A stretch of DNA of 22,732 bases from Minisyncoccota bacterium. Its GTDB lineage: Bacteria > Patescibacteriota > Minisyncoccia > Phycocordibacterales > UBA2100. Below, one piece after another: positions 7,540-12,525 of this stretch (the first letter of the stretch is position 1; each line of letters opens with the position of its first letter). A model generated the notes under the pieces. That model was not told the DNA's origin and ran no database searches. It was given only the letters and a program-made list of their open reading frames with translations. The position numbers and the translations under genes were made by a program. The DNA lies in the NCBI GenBank assembly GCA_020058565.1, contig JAGVDT010000110.1, forward strand, positions 1 to 22,732, in the 5' to 3' direction.

Positions 7540-7571
7540 GGCAACAGATCAAGCCGCCAAGGAGAATCACC

Positions 7572-7775
7572 GTGAGCATCGTCAGATGGGTCGCAGCTTT
7601 GTGGAATGGTTGGCAGAAGATGCAACCGGTTACGAGCGAGGAACGCATATGGCGTAATGCACTGAGAGAACACCTCAATGGTCCATTGCCGGACGATGTC
7701 CGAGAATTGGTTAAAACAGCTCTTAGGGAAAGCTACGCCAAAGAAGGCCGTCCACTGCCGACTGACCTACGCTGA
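7572..7775 (+). CDS. Small 67-residue protein, unknown function
   Basis: The GTG at 7572 is chosen because AAGGAG lies seven bases upstream and a promoter fits before it. The frame also extends back to a TTG at 7488, but that part has no SD. The product starts with an amphipathic, Trp-rich helix (VRWVAALWNGWQKM), followed by RIWRNALREHLNGPLPDDVRELVKTALRESYAKEG, a charged helical pair. It may associate with the membrane through the N-terminal helix. No family is recognised. A strong terminator follows. Confidence 0.6.
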   Translation: MSIVRWVAALWNGWQKMQPVTSEERIWRNALREHLNGPLPDDVRELVKTALRESYAKEGRPLPTDLR

Positions 7776-7800
7776 CCCGGCTGCTATAAGTAACAAAAAC

Positions 7801-7824
7801 GCGGGCGCCGACGATGGCGCCCGC
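7801..7824. terminator. Bidirectional terminator between genes 7572 and 7844
   Basis: A perfect 9-bp stem (GCGGGCGCC with GGCGCCCGC, loop GACGAT) is followed on the minus strand by GTTTTTGTT. On the plus strand the tail is poor in T, so it mainly serves the minus-strand gene. Confidence 0.8.
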
Positions 7825-7843
7825 AACTTGTCTCGAAAGATCG

Positions 7844-8224
7844 TTACGACTGAGGCAGGCATTTCGCCTGCTTTCGGTCATGGCTTGAAATGTGGACTGT
7901 CGGAACGTTGCCTGTAAACATGATCGCCGGTGCCTTCCGACTTTCGTCTATTACGATTGGTGTTTTCTCCACGATGAGTGTGCCGCTCAGCGCTAGCGAA
8001 ATATTGTCCTCCTCCAATCGTTCGGAGAAATAATATACTTCGTAAGCGACTCCCTCGCCCTTCGTTAGCCGTGCAAAGTAATCGCCGCAGTAATACTCGT
8101 CTTTGATCCCGTCGCCGATTTTCTGCAGCGGCAATGCCTTTGTGATTATGGTTTGCCACGTCGCCTGCTCTGCGTATGCAGGAAGGGCAAAAAACACTCC
8201 TGCCGCTAAAACAATTGCCTTCAT
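7844..8224 (-). CDS. Small secreted protein, unknown function
   Basis: The product has 126 residues from the ATG at 8224, chosen because GGAGG lies six bases upstream and the signal peptide MKAIVLAAGVFFALPAYA starts there; the frame runs further back but without support. The mature part is about 108 residues, likely beta-rich (VAYEVYYFSERL, ISLALSGTLIVEKTPIVI), with two Cys (near YYCGDYF and the C-terminal KCLPQS) that could pair. It should be periplasmic or released. No family is recognised. A strong terminator follows. Confidence 0.7.
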   Translation of the reverse strand: MKAIVLAAGVFFALPAYAEQATWQTIITKALPLQKIGDGIKDEYYCGDYFARLTKGEGVAYEVYYFSERLEEDNISLALSGTLIVEKTPIVIDESRKAPAIMFTGNVPTVHISSHDRKQAKCLPQS

Positions 8225-8297
8225 GTTCAGCCTCCACCATTTTGAGCTACACCGATGCTCGCACAGATCCAAAAACACGGCAAGCAAAAAACTTCAT

Positions 8298-8327
8298 AAA
8301 AAAGGGCCCCTTCCGGGGCTTTCTTTT
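8298..8327. terminator. Terminator downstream of rpsG
   Basis: A GC-rich stem around CCCC-TTCC-GGGG (8304-8321) is flanked by six A on the left and TCTTTTTT on the right, so a U-run follows it on either strand. It lies about 60 bases past the rpsG stop. Confidence 0.65.
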
Positions 8328-8358
8328 TTAGTGTTAGCAACCCCTCGACGGTGCTCGG

Positions 8359-8383
8359 GGTAATTTCGCTTCGCGAAATTACC
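8359..8383. repeat. Perfect hairpin overlapping the rpsG stop codon
   Basis: GGTAATTTCGC (8359-8369) pairs perfectly with GCGAAATTACC (8373-8383) around a 3-base loop, and the rpsG stop codon lies inside the stem. No T-run follows, so it is more likely an mRNA 3'-end structure or repeat than a terminator. The sequence next to it (8342-8360) resembles repeat B. Confidence 0.6.
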
Positions 8384-8840
8384 AAGCAAAGTGGGCGAAT
8401 GCTTTGTTTGCCTCTGCCATGCGGTGAGTGGTTTCGCGTTTGGTTACCGCTGCGCCTTCACCTTTGAGTGCACCCTGCAGTTCTTTCAAAAGTGCCTTAT
8501 CCATCGGGACGCCCTTGGTGCCTTCTGCGGCTTCTACTATCCAGCGCAGGCCAAGTGCGAGCTTGCGGTTGGGGTTAACTTCGCGCGGCACTTGGTAGTT
8601 GGCGCCACCGACGCGGCGCGAACGGACTTCTACGTTTGGGGATGCCTTGTCGAGTGCTTCTTCGAGAAGCGCTACTGGGTCGCCCTGCTTCTTGAGCTCG
8701 TCCATGACTTTGTAGACGATTTTGCGCGCGGTATCCTTTTTGCCGCGTTCCATCACGTAGTTGATGAGTTTGGAAACTTTAACTGAGCCGTAAACCTCGT
8801 CAGGTCCTGGCAAGTGTTTTCTTTTGATTGGTCTTCGCAT
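8379..8840 (-). CDS. rpsG: 30S ribosomal protein S7
   Basis: The product has 153 residues, normal for uS7, which nucleates assembly of the 30S head by binding 16S rRNA. Typical blocks are visible: VSKLINYVMERGKKDTA, ALDKASPNVEVRSRRVGGANYQVPREV, RKLALGLRWIVEAA and ETTHRMAEANKAFAHF. The N-terminal MRRPIKRKHLPGPDEVYGS is basic as expected. There is no SD before the ATG at 8840. It lies 152 bases downstream of rpsL, and the spacer contains inverted repeats and a 33-codon frame (see 8841-8992). Confidence 0.97.
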   Translation of the reverse strand: MRRPIKRKHLPGPDEVYGSVKVSKLINYVMERGKKDTARKIVYKVMDELKKQGDPVALLEEALDKASPNVEVRSRRVGGANYQVPREVNPNRKLALGLRWIVEAAEGTKGVPMDKALLKELQGALKGEGAAVTKRETTHRMAEANKAFAHFAW

Positions 8841-8992
8841 GTCAGAGATTCTTAGCGAGTGATAACGAGCTTAGAAGCTCTTACACCCCGCACTTTCTGT
8901 GCGCTAATAACTTCAGTTAAGTTCTGAATATTCATATTTCTGTTGATTGTCATGATTTTAGAAAGTGCGGGATAAGTGTTCGCTTCGCTCCC
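8841..8992 (-). promoter_or_regulatory. Structured rpsL-rpsG intercistronic region
   Basis: The 152-base spacer holds a perfect 12-bp inverted repeat (8887-8898 with 8960-8971) enclosing 61 bases, and a small hairpin GAGCT-TAGA-AGCTC-like (8867-8880) 27 bases before the rpsG start. In E. coli, S7 represses its own synthesis by binding the rpsL-rpsG spacer. A similar role here is an inference from position and structure. Confidence 0.45.
8852..8953 (-). CDS. Possible 33-codon frame between rpsL and rpsG
   Basis: An ATG at 8953 opens a 33-codon frame (MTINRNMNIQNLTEVISAQK...) that ends in TAA 11 bases before the rpsG ATG. No SD is seen. Both its start region and its middle are involved in the 12-bp inverted repeat. 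It could be a leader peptide coupled to rpsG or simply chance. Confidence 0.2.
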   Translation of the reverse strand: MTINRNMNIQNLTEVISAQKVRGVRASKLVITR

Positions 8993-9409
8993 TTATTTAG
9001 CAGCCTTAGGCTTCTTAGCTCCATAGAGTGATCGGCCGCGGCGGCGCTTTTCGATGCCGGCGGTATCGAGCTTGCCGCGAACGATAGTGTAGCGAAGACC
9101 GATGTCTTTTACGCGACCACCGCGCACGAGTACGACTGAGTGCTCTTGGAGGTTGTGGCCTTCGCCCGGGATATATGCGGTGATTTCCTGGCCGTTGGTG
9201 AGGCGAACACGGGCAATTTTACGGATGGCTGAGTTCGGTTTGCGGGGGGTCTTGGTAGTAACTTTGGTGCAGACACCGCGCTTGAAGGGCGCGTTGTAAA
9301 AAGTCGGGCGATTTTTAATGGTGTTGAAGCCGCGGCTGAGTGCCCCGGTCTTGGATTTGCGGATTCTCTCACCGCGACCCTTTCGGATCAATTGATTTAT
9401 GGTAGACAT
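8993..9409 (-). CDS. rpsL: 30S ribosomal protein S12
   Basis: The product has 138 residues; E. coli S12 has 124. It is the decoding-centre protein uS12. The core motifs KTPRKPNSAIRK and PGEGHNLQEHSVVLVRGGRVKD are intact. The N-terminal region carries an extra segment (around KNRPTFYNAPFKRGVC). After the modified Asp of the decoding loop, E. coli has LPGVRY, but here the sequence is KDIGLRYT: one residue shorter, without the near-universal Pro (E. coli Pro90). There is no SD before the ATG at 9409. rpsG follows on the same strand. Confidence 0.97.
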   Translation of the reverse strand: MSTINQLIRKGRGERIRKSKTGALSRGFNTIKNRPTFYNAPFKRGVCTKVTTKTPRKPNSAIRKIARVRLTNGQEITAYIPGEGHNLQEHSVVLVRGGRVKDIGLRYTIVRGKLDTAGIEKRRRGRSLYGAKKPKAAK

Positions 9410-9474
9410 TGTTTGAATACGGCTTCGAGCTGCGAGCTTCTAGGTGTCAGAAAACTCGAAATCTCAAAACAAAA

Positions 9475-9487
9475 TCCCCGGAGGGGA
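9475..9487 (-). terminator. Short GC hairpin before rpsL
   Basis: On the minus strand TCCCC-TCC-GGGGA is followed by TTTTGTTTT. It may back up the terminator at 9530-9550 or form the 5' end of the rpsL transcript. Confidence 0.35.
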
Positions 9488-9494
9488 CACAGGC

Positions 9495-9523
9495 AATCTA
9501 CTACGTTTTCGTTAAGAATGCAA
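9495..9523 (-). promoter_or_regulatory. Possible rpsL promoter
   Basis: On the minus strand TTGCAT and TAGATT are separated by 17 bases and lie just downstream of the terminator of the preceding gene. The leader would be about 80 bases. The matches to consensus are modest. Confidence 0.3.
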
Positions 9524-9550
9524 GAAAATGCCGCCATTAGGGTTGGCGGC
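9522..9550 (-). terminator. Terminator of the 9602-10171 gene
   Basis: On the minus strand GCCGCCA pairs with TGGCGGC (9550-9530, 7-base loop), followed by ATTTTCTT. It starts 52 bases past the stop codon. Confidence 0.7.
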
Positions 9551-9601
9551 GGACCTTGTCGATTTATGACGACCTCTGCAGCACCGTCCCTGGGCGAAGT
9601 T

Positions 9602-10171
9602 CTACTCGAAAACCTCCGGTCCGGCAGGCCTCGTTGCGTATTGAAGCTGGCCAAACTGATCGATCCAGCGAAACACCCAACTTGGCCTCCGGAGGCTAGT
9701 ATCACTAGCCGTCCTGAGCTCATAGTGCATGTCCCTGAGCGTGAGGCTGTCAACATACCTGCAAGGCGGATATCTTTCCTTCCCATTAGCCTCAGCGATT
9801 TCTTTGATCGCGTCGGCCTCAGATATACCGTCCCACTGTCTCCTTGCAAGCGACATCACGCTTTGCGGAGACTCACACAGGAGCAGCCCGCGGCTTGAAA
9901 TAGGCCGCAGCAAGAATTGATCTTCAGGGAGCAAATCCTGTACTGTTGCCTTTCTTGCATGAAAGTACGGCTTAGGCAGGACCTTGTCGTCGAAGCCCTT
10001 CTTTAGCGCTGCCTTGAAGGCTGGCGCAAAGTTTGGTGCCTGAAAGAAATGCACCAACTTTTCATTGTGGTAACCATGCTCCGGCTGCACCGGGAAACCC
10101 TGACTCGACACTGTCTGTGGCGAGAGCATTAGGAATCCTAACGCCAAGACCAGCCCCATCAACCTTTTCAT
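9602..10171 (-). CDS. Secreted protein of unknown function
   Basis: The 189-residue product starts with a signal peptide (MKRLMGLVLALGFLML, cleavage likely near VSSQG). The mature part is rich in Arg, Pro and aromatic residues, with two Cys (LLLCESPQ and PPCRYVDS) and no recognised domain. The ATG at 10171 has AAGGAG in the right place, with a second SD-like GGAGGAG further upstream. A -35/-10 pair lies before it and a terminator follows the stop, so it is a single-gene unit. The likely location is the periplasm or outside the cell. Confidence 0.75.
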   Translation of the reverse strand: MKRLMGLVLALGFLMLSPQTVSSQGFPVQPEHGYHNEKLVHFFQAPNFAPAFKAALKKGFDDKVLPKPYFHARKATVQDLLPEDQFLLRPISSRGLLLCESPQSVMSLARRQWDGISEADAIKEIAEANGKERYPPCRYVDSLTLRDMHYELRTASDTSLRRPSWVFRWIDQFGQLQYATRPAGPEVFE

Positions 10172-10195
10172 CGAACTCTCCTTTTACTCCTCCAA

Positions 10196-10210
10196 TCCGC
10201 CAGATGCGGA
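10196..10210. repeat. Mini-repeat A variant in a 5' leader
   Basis: TCCGCCAGATGCGGA is a shortened, altered copy of repeat A. It lies between the promoter and the SD of the 9602-10171 gene. Confidence 0.45.
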
Positions 10211-10222
10211 GTGGTTATGCAA

Positions 10223-10250
10223 TTTATATCGAAAATACGAGGGTGCGCAA
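10223..10250 (-). promoter_or_regulatory. Promoter of the 9602-10171 gene
   Basis: On the minus strand TTGCGC and TATAAA are separated by 16 bases. The leader of about 45 bases carries the repeat A variant and the SD. Confidence 0.45.
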
Positions 10251-10282
10251 TGAAAATATGTGCAGAATTCGGCAAAAAATAT

Positions 10283-10312
10283 CCCGCAGAAGCTACTAGA
10301 GCTTGCTGCGGG
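10283..10312 (-). terminator. Terminator of the 10345-10542 gene
   Basis: CCCGCAG pairs with CTGCGGG, and after one bulged base AAGCT pairs with AGCTT. On the minus strand ATATTTTTT follows, a strong intrinsic terminator. Confidence 0.85.
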
Positions 10313-10344
10313 TATACACATTGATTCGCGAATGAAATGGAGCA

Positions 10345-10542
10345 TTATTTCTTCTCAGCTGAGGCCTCGATTTGGAGAGGCTGCGATTGGTAGAGTGATA
10401 ACCCCCACCATATTCCTCCTACGAGTACCCAGAAGAGAAGCGCTAATACTGGCACGGTAATCGTCACCTGTCCTCCTCTGTCTTCTTCTTGTAAACTTTT
10501 ATTGTCCCATTCCGGATGAAGTTTCCGGTCAAACCACACCAT
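10345..10542 (-). CDS. Small single-helix membrane protein
   Basis: The product has 65 residues from the ATG at 10542. The frame continues to 10584, but AGGAG lies seven bases before 10542 and a TATAAT box fits that start. A charged N-terminal part (MVWFDRKLHPEWDNKSLQEE) is followed by one hydrophobic helix (TVPVLALLFWVLVGGIWWGL) and a short polar tail ending SAEKK. The orientation is probably C-terminus outside, though this is not certain. No family is recognised. Confidence 0.7.
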   Translation of the reverse strand: MVWFDRKLHPEWDNKSLQEEDRGGQVTITVPVLALLFWVLVGGIWWGLSLYQSQPLQIEASAEKK

Positions 10543-10570
10543 TGCACATCTCCTGACGTTGCCGGACTTT

Positions 10571-10597
10571 ATTATACCAACCACCCCAAAATTACAA
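10571..10597 (-). promoter_or_regulatory. Promoter of the 10345-10542 gene
   Basis: On the minus strand a perfect TATAAT preceded by TGG (extended -10) gives a leader of about 22 bases. TTGTAA lies 15 bases upstream, so the -35 is weak. Confidence 0.65.
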
Positions 10598-10625
10598 TAT
10601 CAAGAAAGGTTCGTAACGCAAGAAA

Positions 10626-11240
10626 CTAAGCGCCAACTATTGCGTATGAAAGCCCTCGGACTAGCGTGCCGAAAGTGCTTCCGAAAACATTGACGAGGAT
10701 AATTACAGCAAAAATGCCGATTACGAAATTACTCTCGAGGAAATAGCGAAATTGCATATAGCCCCTATTGAGATCTCCCGGCAAAAGCACGCTTAGGATT
10801 TTGGAGCCGTCGAGTGGCGGGATTGGGATGAGGTTGAGGATAAAAAGCGAGATATTGATGATCACAATCATGAAACATATCGCGGCAAATGAATCCGGAA
10901 CGCCCAGGCGGATGAGTAGGCCAAATATGAGCGCTATGGCGAGGTTCGAAAGCGGGCCAGCAGCAGCAACGATCGCTTCGCCATGCTCTCTAAACTTGGT
11001 GAAATTGTAGGGGTTGTACGGAACCGGTTTGGCCCAGCCAAAGCCAAAGCCGGCAAAAGAGCTGATTATAGGCACTAAGATCGAGCCGATGGGGTCGATA
11101 GAAGCAATAGGATTGAGCGTAAGCCTGCCGGCATAGCGGGCCGTTCTATCCCCTAGCCAGTCGGCTGCCAGACCGTGCATGAGCTCGTGGATTATTACCG
11201 AGAAAACGATAATGGCTACGAAGAAAACCTGGTCGATCAT
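10626..11240 (-). CDS. M50-family membrane metalloprotease (site-2 protease type)
   Basis: The 204-residue product is a polytopic membrane protein. The zinc-binding HELMH motif is at residues 18-22 inside the first hydrophobic helix, and the third ligand motif NLIPIPPLDG is at 136-145. Both are hallmarks of the compact, PDZ-less M50 proteases that cleave substrates within the membrane. Further helices follow at about 46-63, 88-112, 118-140 and 172-195. The size is normal for the short subgroup. No SD is seen; TATAGT lies eight bases before the ATG at 11240, suggesting a leaderless or nearly leaderless mRNA. Substrates cannot be inferred. Confidence 0.9.
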   Translation of the reverse strand: MIDQVFFVAIIVFSVIIHELMHGLAADWLGDRTARYAGRLTLNPIASIDPIGSILVPIISSFAGFGFGWAKPVPYNPYNFTKFREHGEAIVAAAGPLSNLAIALIFGLLIRLGVPDSFAAICFMIVIINISLFILNLIPIPPLDGSKILSVLLPGDLNRGYMQFRYFLESNFVIGIFAVIILVNVFGSTFGTLVRGLSYAIVGA

Positions 11241-11248
11241 ATGGGAAT

Positions 11249-11286
11249 ACTATATCAAAATGTAAAAGCCAAGAATCAAAATGTAA
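11249..11286 (-). promoter_or_regulatory. M50 gene promoter with tandem 12-bp repeats
   Basis: ATCAAAATGTAA occurs at 11254-11265 and 11275-11286, spaced 21 bases apart (two helix turns). The first copy abuts the extended -10 TGA-TATAGT on the minus strand. The layout could be an operator. Confidence 0.4.
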
Positions 11287-11300
11287 TCCAAAATGGAAAA

Positions 11301-11672
11301 TTATCTCTTGCCTTTCAATGTTAATACACTCGACCCGATGATATTTGCCACTTGTTCTACCTCCGCAAGCATACCAGAAGTCTCTTCTCTCAATTCTGCA
11401 GAATATTCTCGAACAACTACGAGCCAATACTTCGTCTCATTCGCAGACTTCAGGGCGATCTCAAAGAACCTCGTATAGTCTTTTTTGCTTGCTGAACCCC
11501 TTGCCTCGACGACATTTGCGCCTATCGAACCAGTACAGCGGATAAGCTGATCTGCGACCGCCCAAAGATTCCTGTCTTTTCTCAGCTTATCGGCATAGCG
11601 CAAAACTCGGACTGTAAGTGAAATTAGGCGGGCAATGAATTCCTTTTTAAATTTTTCTTTGTCGTTTTGCAT
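11301..11672 (-). CDS. Four-helix bundle protein (S23/IVP family)
   Basis: The product has 123 residues from the ATG at 11672. The frame reads further upstream, but that part crosses rpmB on the other strand. The pattern EFIARLISLTVRVLRYADKL, then IRCTGSIGANVVEARGSASKKDYTRFFEIALKSANETKYWL, fits the four-helix-bundle family first found inside 23S rRNA intervening sequences. Members outside rRNA are common in many bacteria and their role is not established. Here it is a stand-alone gene divergent from rpmB. The bases just upstream are low-complexity (TTCCAATTTCCAATT). No SD or terminator is evident. Confidence 0.85.
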   Translation of the reverse strand: MQNDKEKFKKEFIARLISLTVRVLRYADKLRKDRNLWAVADQLIRCTGSIGANVVEARGSASKKDYTRFFEIALKSANETKYWLVVVREYSAELREETSGMLAEVEQVANIIGSSVLTLKGKR

Positions 11673-11789
11673 ATTGGCTTTTGCAATTTGGGTTAATAAC
11701 TGATTGAAAATTGTTAATTGGAAATTGGAATTTACCTCAAATCTAGGGGTTTTGCATCTTGGCTTCATCTGTGGTAGATTGCAAGCTCT

Positions 11790-12035
11790 ATGGCCCGGGA
11801 ATGCGTTATAACAGGCAAGAAATCGATCGTCGGAGGCGGGTATTCTAACCGCGTCCGTGCGACCAAATACAACCCTACGGGGAACCGTCGCCGCCAGGTC
11901 AACATGCAGAAAAAGACCCTTTTTGTCCCTGAACTCGGCAAGCGCATCACCGTCTACGTATCCGCCAAAGGCCTCAAAACCATGCATAAGCGCGGAGCCT
12001 ATAAGACCTTGAAGGAAGCTGGTCTTGTGAAGTAA
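11790..12035 (+). CDS. rpmB: 50S ribosomal protein L28
   Basis: The 81-residue product matches bL28: MARECVITGKKSIVGGGYSNR, then RRQVNMQKKTLFVPELGKR and ITVYVSAKGLKTMHKRGAYK. It binds 23S rRNA in the large subunit. There is no SD; TGG-TAGATT lies nine bases before the ATG, so the leader would be very short. A terminator follows at 12066-12100. The last 14 codons and the stop are duplicated at 12202-12246 with the same amino acids but almost entirely different codons (see findings). Confidence 0.96.
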   Translation: MARECVITGKKSIVGGGYSNRVRATKYNPTGNRRRQVNMQKKTLFVPELGKRITVYVSAKGLKTMHKRGAYKTLKEAGLVK

Positions 12036-12065
12036 AACTCCAAGTTTGATCTCAAAGGCCACTGG

Positions 12066-12100
12066 CGAAGCTGCCCGTGAACCAGCTTTGGTTTTCTTTT
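12066..12100 (+). terminator. Terminator just after rpmB
   Basis: The stem GAAGCTG/CAGCTTT (12066-12073 with 12083-12090; outer pairs include one G-U) is followed by TTTTCTTTT, 30 bases past the rpmB stop. Confidence 0.6.
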
Positions 12101-12195
12101 GTCGAGACGCGCCAAACCTATTTATGCCGCGAAAGCTATACAATTTGAAATACCTAGCTCTAATCATCGCACCATCGACCAAACCAAAGCTTGGT
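12081..12195. repeat. Inverted repeat between the two rpmB 3' ends
   Basis: ACCAGCTTTGGTTT (12081-12094) and AAACCAAAGCTTGGT (12181-12195) are inverted copies with one extra base, enclosing 86 bases. They could bound a small MITE-like insertion. No target duplication or coding content is clear. Confidence 0.35.
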
Positions 12196-12201
12196 GCTGG
12201 G

Positions 12202-12246
12202 CGAGGCGCATACAAAACTCTGAAAGAAGCGGGATTGGTTAAATAA
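12202..12246 (+). pseudogene. Displaced second 3' end of rpmB
   Basis: This 45-base stretch encodes RGAYKTLKEAGLVK and a stop, identical in protein to the end of L28 at 11991-12035. Thirteen of the 14 sense codons differ, all synonymously. The upstream frame (from 12046) does not resemble L28. A second terminator follows 14 bases later. It looks like the 3' end of a divergent rpmB allele left behind by insertion or recombination. Confidence 0.75.
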
Positions 12247-12260
12247 ATCTAGATAAAATG

Positions 12261-12296
12261 AGAGAGGCCGGGCACAAGTTTCCCGGCCTCTTTCTT
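12261..12296. terminator. Strong terminator shared by the rpmB region and the 12300 gene
   Basis: A 12-bp stem centred on GAGGCCGGG/CCCGGCCTC (12261-12272 with 12282-12293) is followed by TTTCTTTG on the plus strand. The minus side has a CTCATTTT tail, so it can serve both convergent units. Confidence 0.85.
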
Positions 12297-12299
12297 TGT

Positions 12300-12467
12300 T
12301 CATGACGATCTCTTCAGCAGAGAACACCACGAAGCTTTCTTGGGTCCCGTACAGCTATCGAGTACGTATGGCGATACGAACAGGAAGCAAAGGAACAGAA
12401 GGTAGAGTGTCGTAAACAGGATCACTATCCTGCGTTCTGCACGCCTCGGAGTTTGCTCTAGTGACAT
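12300..12467 (-). CDS. Small 55-residue membrane protein
   Basis: The product has 55 residues. A basic start (MSLEQTPRRAERR) is followed by one strongly hydrophobic helix (IVILFTTLYLLFLCFLFVS) and a short tail with two further Cys (DSCTG and SWCSLL). AAAAGGAG lies nine bases before the ATG at 12467, and a -35/-10 pair fits a leader of about 23 bases. A shared terminator follows at once. The basic N-terminus suggests that it stays inside. The gene resembles the other SD-led small membrane proteins here in size and signals, not in sequence. No family is recognised. Confidence 0.65.
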   Translation of the reverse strand: MSLEQTPRRAERRIVILFTTLYLLFLCFLFVSPYVLDSCTGPKKASWCSLLKRSS

Positions 12468-12496
12468 CTTCGACAGCTCCTTTTCCTAAGAGCTTT

Positions 12497-12525
12497 AGAA
12501 TACATACTTGAAGATAATAGTGCAA
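12497..12525 (-). promoter_or_regulatory. Promoter of the 12300-12467 gene
   Basis: On the minus strand TTGCAC and TATTCT are separated by 17 bases, directly downstream of the ComEC-type hydrolase gene. Confidence 0.45.

Noticed and set aside
8887..8971. AAAGTGCGG in inverted pair as a Pasteurellaceae-type DNA uptake signal
   Set aside because: The core resembles the Haemophilus signal, but only this one pair was noticed and the organism is unrelated; a local RNA stem is the simpler reading.
9392..9898. Plus-strand 168-codon frame opposite the rpsL leader and the 9602-10171 gene
   Set aside because: The minus-strand gene has a signal peptide, SD, promoter and terminator; the plus frame has none of these.
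11673..12215. Extension of the four-helix-bundle protein upstream to 12215
   Set aside because: The extension runs antisense through rpmB and adds no family-like residues; the ATG at 11672 gives the normal length.
12046..12246. 66-codon plus-strand frame after rpmB read as an independent gene
   Set aside because: Only its last 14 codons are meaningful (the second rpmB end); the first part has no SD, contains the rpmB terminator and looks non-coding.
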